NCBI GenBank assembly: GCA_024220525.1
Contig: JAMYWO010000462.1
Location: 1-24,348 of the forward strand
Direction: 5' to 3'
DNA length: 24,348 nt
Origin: Cochliopodium minus
Taxonomy: Eukaryota > Discosea > Himatismenida > Cochliopodiidae
Shown: positions 1-11,100 of the stretch, in pieces
Numbering within the stretch: the stretch's first letter is position 1
Layout of the letters: each line of letters opens with the position of its first letter
The notes under the pieces: generated by a model
Told to the model about the DNA's origin: nothing
The model's database searches: none
The model's input: the letters and a program-made list of their open reading frames with translations, nothing else
Made by a program: the position numbers and the translations under genes

Positions 1-47
1 TTTTGTGGATTTGGTTCTTTCTTTGATTTTCTTGTTTTCTTTTTCAT
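1..47 (-). CDS. possible start of a basic protein, cut by the left edge
   Basis: On the minus strand an ATG at 47-45 opens a frame that stays open to the edge and reads MKKKTRKSKKEPNPQ. The segment is very rich in Lys and Arg, as in N-termini of nucleolar or ribosome-biogenesis proteins, but 15 residues cannot identify a family. It lies about 300 bases downstream of the kinase gene and on the same strand, so a tandem gene is plausible. It could equally be chance. Confidence 0.3.
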   Translation of the reverse strand, partial: MKKKTRKSKKEPNPQ

Positions 48-351
48 AATAAAATTTGATTGTCTTTTGAGGAAATTTATTCCAAATCTTTTTTTTATTA
101 TTATTTTTTAATTTATTATTATATTATAACAAAAAAAAAAGTTTTCCAAAACTCCTTTGTTAATATTCATTTCAAAAGATTAAGTTAGTTTTTTAAATGT
201 CATTAAAAGGGATAGAGTCTTGTTGAGATAGTGAATATTAAGACATTTTCAATTTATATGATGAAAGAATGAAAGATAGGATAAGAACAATAAAAAAATT
301 TTGAATGAAGTTAGTTTTTACTTTATTGAAAAAAAAATTAAAAAATATTAT
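48..351. other. intergenic region, no gene seen
   Basis: This is the AT-rich spacer between the 3' end of the Shk-type kinase and the possible gene at the left edge. It contains the kinase polyadenylation signal and otherwise T- and A-runs. I see no further feature in it. Confidence 0.5.
322..327 (-). promoter_or_regulatory. polyadenylation signal AATAAA of the kinase gene
   Basis: TTTATT on the plus strand reads AATAAA on the minus strand, about 25 bases after the kinase stop codon at 354-352. That is a sensible position for a 3'-end signal in a compact genome. Confidence 0.45.
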
Positions 352-3300
352 TTAATCATCGGAATCATCAGAATCGTCATCAACAACATAACCGTTTGGA
401 GTAGCTCCTTTCTCAAACTTTGTGTTTTCTCCATACCTTTTTTTTTTTTTTTGAATAAAAAAATGTGAGAAAGAAAATAAAAATAAAAAATGAAAATAAC
501 AATAAAATAACACGAAAAAATTTTAAAAAAATAAAAATAATTTAAATAAAAAAATTTACAAGAAGCCGTATTTGCTTCCAGGACAAGGTTCTTTCAAACC
601 CAAACCAGAACTAACAGTCTTCTTCATGATGAAAGAGTCCAAAGGGACGTTCTCAGTGATGGCGGTAGTTTTCTTCTTGCTGCCAGAACCACTAGTGATT
701 TTGAGGGACAACCCCACTCCTGGTTTGTTTTGAACACGTTGATGATTGATACCTTTGGTGGCCACCTTGGAGATGGTGAACATTCCTGATTTCGATGTGC
801 TCAATCTCACGAGGAAACATCCTTTCTTTCTTCCTGACAACAATTTTTCTGCTGTTTTGGTATCAACATCTTTCAAAAAAAAGTTTTAAAACATCAAAAA
901 GAAAATAAATCTTAAATAAACCAAAAATAACTTTAAAATGATAAAATTAATAAAAATAACTTTAAAACGATAAAATTCAAAAAAAAAATTAATTAATTTG
1001 GAAAAAGGTTCTATAAAAAAATAACAACAAATTTCCAAATAAAACTAAAAATAAATATTCTTGAACGAAATTGAATGATTAAATAAACAAAAAAACATTT
1101 AAAAATTCAAAAAAATATAAATTTTTTTTTTTGGTATTTACCTCCATGAAACCAATGACATCTCATGACTTCTCTAAGTTTGGTAAGGAAAGAAGTGCCC
1201 TCAGACAAAGGACCAAACCAATTCAACAATCTACCAAACTGGTCCAAATCAACCACTTCAGGAGGACTGTTTTGCAAAGAGTTAGTTTTAGTTTTTCCTA
1301 CAATGTATCTGAGATATTTGAATTGATCTTCAATGTCTTTGGTCCATGGTAATGGAATTTTGAGAGTTACTGAAAATGCTTTACTAAATTTTTCCCAAGT
1401 AATCTTTTCTTTTCCTAGATTAAAAAAAAGAATGATTTTAGGTATTTGAATGAAGGAAAATTATTATGATGTTTATTTTTTTGATATATAGGAGATTGAA
1501 ATTATAATTTCATATTGCGATCAAAGATTATAATTCATTTTATATTTTGATTATTATTTCCCATTGGTTATAAAAGAATTAATCCTTTTTAATACTTTAT
1601 ATGATCATTTTGAATGGTATATTTTTTACGATATATTGATATAAACAAGGATATCAAAGAATTTTTTTTTTTACCCAAGAAATTATCTTTCCAGAATTTG
1701 TTTCCTAATTTATCATTGACAGAGACATCAACAATGATTTCGTTGACAATCTTGATGATCTCCTTGAAATTAGGTCTTTCAGGAGCATCTTTGTGCCAAC
1801 ATCTCTCCATAAGGTTTTTAAGGGAGGTAGGACATTTGGTAGGGATGGTAGGTCTTTCATGTTTGAAGCAAATGGATCTTTTGAATTGAGCAAAGGTGCT
1901 CATGTTAGGAAATACTTCTTGTTGGGTAAAAACCTCCCATAAAACAATTCCGAAACTATATACATCAGAAGAAGCATCAAATGGTTTACCAAGAAGAACT
2001 TCCTGAAGAAATTTTGTGAAATTAAAATGAATAATTAAATTCAAGATGCAGAAAGAGATAATGAATATAATTTCAAATTAAGATTGAAATATGACTAGAA
2101 TAAGATTAACATATGCTATTTTTAAAAAATTTCCAAATATAAAACCTTGAATAATTTAATTTTTAACAAATATTTGAAAAATGCAGTAATATGAAGAAAG
2201 TTTAAAGTATAAGAAGTATTTTAAGAATATAATCTTCAAATAAAATTAAATTTCTCTTTCAATATAAAAAATTTTTTTTACAGGAGCCATCCAAAGTGGG
2301 GTACCTTCACAATAATTGAAAAGATAAGTTAAAGACTTTAAGTTATATTCAAAAAGATTTTACCAGGAACAGAATCTTCATCCTTCAATTTATCGATGGA
2401 ACTCGGCTTAATAGCACTCAAACCAAAATCACAAACTTTAACGACTCCATTTTCATCAATCAATCTTAAATAAAATATAAGCATAGGAAGTTCACAAAAA
2501 AAAAAACAAAAGATTTTCTTACAAATTACTTGGCTTGATATCTCTGTGGATGATTGATGGCTTAGATTCATGCAACCAACATAATCCTTGCGCAACATCT
2601 TTGATCATTTTCATTCTTTCATATACAGAAATTTCAATGGATTTATCTTGTAACAAATCTTCAACATTTCCCTTTGTGCAAAGTTCAGTTACGATAGCCA
2701 TATTACCTATTAAAAAAATAATCAATAAAATGTTAAATTCAAATAAAACAAGTATGTTAGTACGAATATGGATTTATTTTTTATGATAATTTTTACCTGG
2801 TTCAGTACATGCTCCCATAAATAACAATACATTAGGATGTCTCAATTGACTAAAATTTTGTTAACAAATATATTAAAATTATTAAATTTTTTTTTTAAAG
2901 TCAGTATCAAAATATAACGTTTTATAAAATATATCTCTTGTATTTAGGATCTTTAAGATATATCTTGAATGTTGAAATAATAGAAATCATATTTTATGTT
3001 TTCAAAAATAAATATAATTTTTTTTTCGATTGGAGTAAAAAAAAAAAGGGGATATAAATAATATAATTTGAGAGGATGATAGAACTAACCTCATAATTTC
3101 AACTTCCTTTTTAAAATCTGTCAATGTTTTTTCATCTAAATCTTGTTTAAATAATTTTTTGATTGCAACTTCTTTTCCTCTGCAAGTTCCTCTGAATACA
3201 TGCCCAAAACATCCTCCTCCAATTTTTTCGTGATATTCTATTTCATCTGCAGTAATATCTGGTGGCCCTGTAGATTTCCATTGTGTTTTGAGTTGTTCGG

Positions 3301-3367
3301 CAGCTAATGATCTATCAAGTGGTATATCTTGAGATGAGCTATTGCTAAGGTTATAAGAATCTTGCAT
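352..3367 (-). CDS. shk: Shk-type protein kinase with C-terminal SH2 domain
   Basis: Nine exons join in frame: 3367-3090, 2849-2797, 2706-2523, 2464-2364, 2304-2282, 2002-1675, 1414-1142, 869-560, 436-352, giving 544 residues. The kinase domain (about 43-300) has the Gly-rich loop GGGCFGHVF (51-59), VAIKK with Lys70, HRDIKPSN with Asp166, DFG with Asp184, and GTPLWMAPE (206-214), a tyrosine-kinase-like pattern. A linker (about 323-408, ITWEKF onward) looks like the EF-hand-like segment that precedes SH2 domains. The SH2 domain starts at WFHGD (410-414) and has the FLVRLS motif with the phosphotyrosine-binding Arg435. The tail is acidic (DDDSDDSDD). Kinase followed by SH2 is the architecture of dictyostelid Shk proteins, the reverse of Src. 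The expected role, by family, is phosphorylation of targets at sites marked by phosphotyrosine. The start is the first in-frame ATG; the frame stays open upstream to 3481 without another ATG, so an extra 5' exon is possible. Confidence 0.92.
2282..2304 (-). other. 23-nt micro-exon of the kinase (activation segment)
   Basis: This exon of 23 bases encodes only GTPLWMAP, the end of the activation segment, with AG at 2306-2305 before it and GT at 2281-2280 after it. Skipping it would both shift the frame and delete the P+1 loop. The frame closes exactly with both neighbours (phase 1 in, phase 0 out). Confidence 0.85.
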
Positions 3368-3967
3368 TAAATCTCTATTTAAATTTTTTTTTATATTTTT
3401 TGAAAATAAATTTTGATTTCTTTTAATTGTGTTCTTTAGAAAAGTAATAATTGAATGCAAATCCACCCATATTAGATTCAAAATTTAAACTGTTTTTAAA
3501 AAAAAAAAATTTTGTAAATATATTTTAAAAAAAATATACACCTGTGAAGGATAAAAGGAAAGAAAACAATTGGTGTTTGTAATTGCGAATGTCCTATTGA
3601 TAATTATTTTTTTATTAATATTATAGAACCATTAACAATCTTGGATAAAGTAAATGTGAAAAAAGAATAAAGTTAGGAATGTTTTCCGAACACTAAATTG
3701 ACATATTTATTGAAATTATTAACTTATTTTCCATATTTCTTTTAAATTCAAATTTTAAAGTGTTCAAATTTGAGATTTGATTCCTGATTTCATTATAGAA
3801 AATACTGATAGTCAATTATTGGTTTTTTATTGTGAATTTTTAAATTCTTGAAGATCAACAACCAAATCACCTTTTTATGTTGAAAAAAAATAAAAAAAAA
3901 TAAAAATTTGGTTTTCTTTGAGTTGTGAGCTATCCAAATTCAAATTTGCAATCAATTAAATATACAA
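3368..3967. promoter_or_regulatory. shared 5' region between kinase and RapGAP genes
   Basis: The two genes point away from each other and share about 600 bases. The sequence is AT-rich with A- and T-runs; I recognise no defined transcription-factor site. Part of 3368-3481 stays open in the kinase frame and could belong to its 5' leader or to a longer first exon. Confidence 0.4.
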
Positions 3968-6900
3968 ATGATGAAAGATAACATCCCACCAACCATCCCC
4001 AAAAAGCCAAAGCTCAACAATAAGCTGATCAACAAAGAAAAATCGAATTTGGGGTCTCTAATAAAGAACAATGAAAATCCATCCAAAGAAAATGAAGTGG
4101 TGAATAAAGAGATAGGGGTGAAGGAATCTGAAGAAGATAAAAAATTATTTGAGGAAATAATCAACGATCTCTCCACCAAGAAAATAGACGATATAAATGA
4201 AGTAAAAATGAATACAGATAATGTTAATATGGAAAGTAGTATCAATAATACTGAAGAAACTTTGAATGAATTTAATATAGTGGATATTATAACGAATAAG
4301 AAAACAGAGATGGAGAGCAACAATATAGAAGATAATAAGGTGACATATATAGATGCATTAGAAAGTATAATCTCTCAAAAATTATCTACAGATGAAAATG
4401 AAAATGCGAACGAATCAAATAAGAACAGCATTGATAAAACCGAATATATAGATGACAAAGTGAAGAAAGATGAAGAAGAGATAAAAAAGAGGGACAGTGA
4501 TGAAAGAAATGTGATGAAAAGATCCTTGAATTGGGAGAAGATAATAGCGAATGCACAATCCAATAAGACAACAACCGAGAAAGATAATCAAATAAGTACA
4601 GTCAAAAATGGGAATAATGATTCGTCGAGCCCACCTATCGTATCAATAAGACCAAAATTACCAAAACCACCACTGGATATCCAAAAGAAAGCACCCTCTT
4701 CTCCCACAAAGAGCAAATCCACCTCATCAATCACCTGCACCGTCTCCACCTCGCAAGAACAACCAAAAATGCAATCCATCTCGCAAGATCTTTCCTCCAC
4801 CAAAAAAAAAACAAAAGAAGAAGGAGGAGAAGAAGAAGAAACAGAAGGAAGAGAAAAAGAGAAAGAAAAAGGGGTGCAAGTAGTAAAAAGCACCACAAAC
4901 ATGCCCCTGCCCAAAAAACCCAACAAAACAGTTTTGCCGCCTCTTCCCAAACCTCCCAAAAAGTCTTCTAATATCAATAATGGAACCAACTCCAATACCA
5001 ATTTCAATAATAGCAACACATCCAAGACTCATGGGTCGGGTGAGGTCATTGAGGGTCGCCGTCATAGTAAGACTGATTTCAGGTCTGACAGAATGAAGAA
5101 GAAGGAGTCCTTTTTCGTCGAATGGATGAACAACAAAGAAGATATCTTGGATACCGTAACTTTTTTGTTTTATTTTTAATTTTTTAATTCGTTGATACTT
5201 TCAATCTCTTTTTAATAAAAACTTAATGATTTTTATTTTTTTATTATTAATTTAAGCCGGCCTAAAAAATTTTAAAACCTCATTTTATTTTAAAAGTTTT
5301 ATTTATTTTTTTTATTTAAATTGGCTTTCAATTAATTTTTGGTTTTAAAATTTTATTTTCATTATTTTTTAATATTTATTTCCATCAAAATTTATAATTT
5401 TTTAATATAAATGATATTTTTTAAATTTTTTTTTTCCATTTAAAATTTAAAAAAGAAAAAATTGATTTTTATTTCCAAAATTTAAATTTCCATTTAAAAT
5501 TTAAAAAAGAACTCAGGTGAAAAGTCGAAAAAAGAAATTCTAAGCCAGAGAAATACCATCGTGGGAATCAACGACGACGAGATGATTTCTTCACCCCAAG
5601 AAGAAACAGTCCAACTGGCATTCAGCAATCCCAATAATACTGAAAACAGGGATCCTGTCGTACAAGGACCCTTCTTGGAATACACTTATAAGTATTTCAA
5701 TAAACCTCATCTCATTTATTATTACAACTCCAAGAAAGAAGGCGAGCAGAAAATCGTTTGCTTTAATCCTCACTTTGATAATTCAAGAGGTAAAACTTTT
5801 TTTTGTTTTTTTTTTTAAATTTTTTTATTATTATTTTTTAAAAATTTTGATTTTTATTTTTATTCAAAATTTTTTTTTTTAAAAAAATTTATTATATTTC
5901 ATTGTTTGTTTGTTATTTTATTTTTAATTGTTACTTATTTTAGATTTATTTTATTTTATTTTATCTTATTTTATTTCTTTTGTTGATTTTATTTTTTAAA
6001 TTTCTTATTTTTATTATTTATTTTTATTATTTATTTTATTATTTTTCATTTTTGATATTTTTTTTATTAGGAGTGTTCAAGTATTTGTTGATAAACAAGT
6101 GGGGTTTTTGGAAACTCACCTGCAACTTGGTAGAGATAGGGATCCAAAATTCCAACACCAACTTATTGGTAGAAAACCTCGACTTTTTTGGAAGAACTGC
6201 CCAAAAATTTTTTTTTCAATATTTAGGTAACAAAAAATTATTTTATTTACATCATTTTTTAATTTGTCATCTTAATTTATTTTTTTTTATTCAATTTTTT
6301 ACAAAAATTATTTTAAAATTTTTATATATTCAATTTTTTTTGATTTCTTTCTATAAGTATTAAAAAATTTTTTAGTTTTCATTTTCATTGAAGTTTTTTT
6401 ATTTTTCATTAGAAATTTTTTTTGCATTTTCATTTTTTGATTTTAAAATCTTTCCTTCGATTATTTATTATTTTATACTTATTTTTTTCTTTTTGATTAT
6501 TTTTGATTTTTTTTTAATTTTACAAAAAATTTTTCACTTTCTTTTTGATTCTTTTTGATTATTTTTTTCTACAAAAAGTGAAATTCTGGAGTAATGCAAA
6601 ATCGGATTTGTCGATTGTTTATGGACTAAAGGGACATTTGAAGGCGACAGTGGAAAATCTGACAGAGTACGAGAAGATGTGGGTTTTCTTTGAGAACAAA
6701 TCTGAAATTTCTTTGTCTATTTTGAGCTTAGAACATCGTATCGGTCTCTCCAAGGTAATAAAAAAAAAATAAAAATTTATATTTAATATTTAATTAATAT
6801 TAAAATAAATTAAAACTAAAAATAAATTAAAACAATTTTAAAAAATAAATTTAAATTCAAATAAAAAATAAATTTGAATTTAAATATATTAAAATTGATA

Positions 6901-7866
6901 AAATATTTTTTAAAATAAATTTAATAAAATTATTTTTGAAAATAAATCAAAAGATTTAAATAAATGTTGTTGAAAATATTGTTGAAATTTTTTTAATTTT
7001 AATTACATAGTCAAACACGTTTGGGGTGATATTTGGGAAGAGTGGTCAGACTACGGAGGAGGAAATGGTGGAGAACAAGGAAATAAGTGAAAATGCCAAG
7101 TCTTTTTTGAACATCCTCGCCAAAAAAACAAGCATAGAACATTGGCCTCATTTCAGTGGTAAAAATAAAAAATAATAAATAAAAAATAAATAATAATAAA
7201 TAAAAAATAAAAAATAATAAATAAAAAATAAAAAATAAAAATAATGATTATAGGAGGAAAAGAAAACAAGACAGAAAGTATTTTTTATACCAGTTGGAGG
7301 GGTTTTGAGATGGTGTTCAATGTATCTTCAGAAATGGACGCGATGGACGTCAGAAAATTTGTAAAAAAAAAAAATTTAAAAATTTAAAAATTTAAAAATA
7401 AAAATAAAAATAAAAATAAAATAAAAATAAAAAATTTTTAAAAATGATTTTTGTCTTTTAGATTGGGAACAATAAAGTTTTGATTTTCTTTTTGGAGAAA
7501 AATTCACCTATCAAACCTATTTTTAGAGGATCTGTCAACAGTCTAGCAATCGTGGTGCAGTTGAACGAAGAAAACGCATACAAAATTGCAGTTTATTTTA
7601 GGAGGAGACTTGTCAATTTTGTTCCCAACTTGCCCAAGTCTCCCATTACTGATCCTGAAATATTAAGAGATTATATCTTTTCAAATGCATTTGATGGTTT
7701 AGTTGCTATTAGTAGGAGTCCTCCTTACAGGTAAAAAAAAAAATTTTTATTAATTTTTTGATTGATTTTTTTTTTTTTTTTGATTTGAAAAAGTGATATT
7801 ATCCATAAAATTTACAGTGAAGAGTTAAACGAAATACAAAGAAAACACTACAGAAACTTTAAATAA
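3968..7866 (+). CDS. Rap1GAP-family GTPase-activating protein
   Basis: Eight exons: 3968-5155, 5510-5789, 6071-6226, 6579-6754, 7011-7158, 7254-7360, 7462-7730, 7818-7866; 790 residues. Residues 1-396 are one large exon, charged and disordered, ending in Pro-rich clusters such as PKLPKPP and LPPLPKPPKK that resemble SH3 ligands. Residues about 430-600 look like the Rap1GAP dimerisation-type region. The GAP domain (about 600-775) shows FGVIFGKSGQTTEEEM (604-619), close to the Rap1GAP FGV..K.GQT.EEE segment, then WPHFSGG, and IGNNKVLIFF (686-695), where Asn688 aligns with the catalytic 'Asn thumb' (Asn290 in human Rap1GAP), followed by IVVQL and YKIAV. By family it would speed GTP hydrolysis on Rap-type GTPases, which control adhesion and cytoskeleton. 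Residues flanking the catalytic Asn are unusual (FIGNN where human has HIGND). The start is the first of two adjacent ATGs (3968 or 3971). An AATAAA follows at 7916-7921. Confidence 0.9.
7159..7253 (+). repeat. low-complexity A-rich intron, AAATAAAAAT-like repeats
   Basis: Intron 5 of the RapGAP gene is almost entirely imperfect repeats of AAATAAT and AAATAAAAA units, with a GTAAAA donor and an ATTATAG acceptor. Such units are unstable by slippage and say nothing about function. Confidence 0.7.
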
Positions 7867-8138
7867 GAAACAAAAAAAAGATTGAACGTGTATTATTGTT
7901 ATTTAAAATAAGAAAAATAAAAATATTTTTAAAAATTCTTACCTTATAATTTATGATATCTCCAATTCATTTGGAATCTCAAATGTCAAAGGTTGTCGTC
8001 AAAGAGATTGTGTTAGAATAAAAAATTTATTGTCAAGAAAGAAAAAATGTTTTCTTAGAACAGACAATGTTTTGAAAAATTTAATTTAAAAAAAAGTGGA
8101 AAATAAAAAGTAGTTTTGGTTTTGTTTCTTTTTTCTTC
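7867..8138. promoter_or_regulatory. convergent 3' region with polyadenylation signals on both strands
   Basis: The RapGAP gene and the next gene end tail-to-tail here. AATAAA occurs on the plus strand at 7916-7921 and 8017-8022, and on the minus strand at 8031-8026 (TTTATT at 8026-8031). The signals of the opposite genes lie so close that the transcripts probably overlap or nearly so. Confidence 0.45.
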
Positions 8139-11100
8139 TCAAAGTTTATCCAATTTTTTCTTCTTTATGAAATTCTTGATGTTGTTAATATTATCATTAG
8201 TCAAGTAATCAATCTCATCCTCCCCATTCTCAACACTAAACTGATCCTTCTTTAAACTAACAAGTTTTTTGTAAATAGAGTTAATAGAGTTTTTTCCCAG
8301 ACTCTTTGATCTTCTCACAGGTTCATTCTTTAAATTGTAAGCAATTTTTTTAGATTCGAAAAGATCTATCGACTTTTTAAGCTCTAACTCCTTCCTACTG
8401 TACCTCCTCCCCTTCTTTTCTTTGTCTGACACTTCACGTGAAGTGGAGGGCCTTTCTGTGATGACGTTGCTCGTGGTGCTGAGGCTGAGCACTGGATCTT
8501 GTTTTTCGTTGTTGTCCAGTTTCTCGAAAAAGTTGAGAGAGGATGATGATTTTTTCACTTGCATTACTCTGTTCACCTTTTAAAATAAAAAATTATTTTA
8601 TTTTTTATTATCTTCATTTTTTATTTTCTTTATTTTTTTTATTTTTTATTTATATTTTGTATTTTAATAAATATTTTTTATTTATTATTAAATATTTTTT
8701 TGATATTTATTAAATTTTTTAATTATTTTTATTCTTTTAAAATTAATTGATTAAATTTTTTTTTTTTGAATTTTTATTTTTTATTTATTTTTTATTTTTT
8801 ATTTTTTATTTTTTATTATTTGGTGAAATTTTTTTTCACTTTATTTTTTAATTAATTTTTTTAAAAAAAATTTTTACGATTTTTTTTTCAAACTCATGTT
8901 GAATGGAATTAGCATTGGAATTATTTTCGTTTAAAAGATCCTTCAAAACTTGTATTTTGGGAGGTTTGGAAGACTGGGAGTTTTCCCTCTCATTAAGCAG
9001 CTGTTCTTTTATTTGAATTTTCGCTTCCCTTTCTTTCAAGTGTACCTCAAACTTTTTCAACCTCTCTTCTACTTGTCTCAATTCGTTTTCTTTCTCTTTC
9101 AGTCTAATTAAAAAAAAATTTTTTTTAATAAATAATTTATTTTTTATTATTTATTTTCATAATTTTTCTTTATTTTTTTTTTTAATCTAGTTAATCAATA
9201 TTTTTTTTAGTTTTATAATTTATTTTAATTATTTTATTTTGTTTTTTATTTATTGATGATTTTTTTTTTTTTTAGTTATTCAAATATTTTTAAATTATTC
9301 TAATTTATTTTTTTATTCATTTTTTATCTTATTTAATTAATTTATTTTTATCATTTATTTATTTTAATAAATTTTCATTATTTTTTAATCTATTTTTTAT
9401 TTTTTTCATTTTTTTTAATTCATAGATTATTTTTATTTCATAGATTATTTTTCACTAATTTTATTTAATATTTATTTTATTTTGATCATTTTTCATTAAA
9501 TTTACATTTTTATTTTGATTTTTATTTTTAACATCTTTATTAATTGATGCTTATTTTTTATTTTTTATTTTTATTTTATATTTTATTTTTGTTTCAACCT
9601 CTTTTCATAAAATTTCAAGTTCTTTTTCTCCTCGGAGATTTCCTCGAGCTCTTCTTCCATGTTTTTCTTGATGAAGTCCAGCTCCAAAAAAGTTTTGTTA
9701 ATTCTGTTCTCCAATCCCCCTTTTTTCACGATAACGTTTTTATTATTGACAAAATTTGTGTTGCTAAAAAAATAAAATCAAAACATTAAAATTAAAAAAA
9801 ATAAAAAAATTAAAAAAAATTAAAAATGAAATAAAATTTTAAAATTAAAAATAAAATTATTTACAAAGTAAAAAATGAAATATATTTTAAAAATAAAAAA
9901 TAAGAAACAAGGGGATTAAAATTAAAAAAAATAAATTTCAAAAATAATTAAAAAATAAAAAATAAATTTCAAAAATAAGAAATAAGGAGATTTAAAAATT
10001 TTCAAAAATAAAATTAAAAATAAAATGAAAAATAAAAGATTATTATTACAATAAGAAATAAGAAGATTGTTAATAAAATAAAAAACAGAAATAAAATAAA
10101 AAATAAATAAAAAAATATTAAATTAAATAAATTAAAAAAATTATTTTTTACTTGATAATAGGATTCAAATCGATTTTTTTATACAAGTCAATATCAGTGG
10201 GGTTGTCATCGTCAATGACGGGAGGTAAGGAGTTTTTCTTGATGATACGCGAAGGGTTTTCGAAAAGGTAAATAAACTCCAAACTGTTTATTTTGATGGG
10301 ATGTTTGTCAGGTACTGTAGAGTCATCTTTTGTTGCTTTTTTTTTCACATAAAGATGGTATTATTTTTTATTTATTTTTTATTTTTTAAGAATTTTTAAT
10401 TTTTAATTTTTGTTTTTTGTTTTTTGATTTTTTTATTTGTAATTAATAATGTTTTTCTTTTATTTTTTATTTATTTTGTTTTTTGTTCTATTATTTTTAT
10501 TTTTATTTTTTATTTATTTTTTGTTTTTTAAGAATTATTTTAATTTTTTGTTTTTATTTTTATTTTTATTTTTATTTTTATTTTTTATTTTTGTTTTTTA
10601 TTTGTTTTTTGTTTTATTATTTTTTTTTTATTTTTTATTTTTTATTTTTTATTTTTTTCATTTTTTCATTTTTTTTTATTTTTTATTAATAATGTTTTTT
10701 ATTTTTATTTTACTTTTCCCAAGGGGTAAAGTGTTTTGAGAGCTCATGTTGAGGGCGGAAGTGACGTTGTTTGGACTCAATTCTGATTGATCTACCGTTT
10801 CCAAAAAATCAAACTCTGTGACATCAGATATTGAACTGTCCCTAAAAAAAAAAAATCAAAAATAAAAAAATTGATAATTAAATAATATAAAATAAAATAA
10901 AATAATTGATGCTCAAATAATTAAAAAAATATTTAATAAGAATAAAATAATAAAATTAATTTTTCATCGTAAATTTGAAAATTTTAATTTAAAAAAACGA
11001 GAAAAGAGAAAAAATATTAGATTGAAGCAAAATTAACAAATTTGTCATTAATTTTTATAAATTATTAAAAAAAAGTAAAAATAAAAAGAAAATATTTAAT

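Noticed and set aside
3368-3481. In-frame upstream extension of the kinase with a TTG start
   Set aside because: It contains no ATG in frame, its residues (Ile/Asn/Lys-rich) look non-coding, and a nuclear gene should start at ATG; the ATG at 3367 is preferred.
4588-5065. Minus-strand frames rich in Leu, Phe and Ser opposite the RapGAP first exon
   Set aside because: They mirror Lys/Glu/Pro-rich codons of the real gene and have no start context or homology.
9640-10147. A-rich and T-rich tandem tracts that could suggest a telomere, centromere or replication origin
   Set aside because: They lie inside introns that splice in frame, and comparable tracts occur in most introns of the window.
10449-10739. 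Plus-strand frame of almost only Phe, Leu, Tyr and Ile
   Set aside because: It is translation of a T-rich intron on the antisense strand, low-complexity DNA and not a membrane protein.
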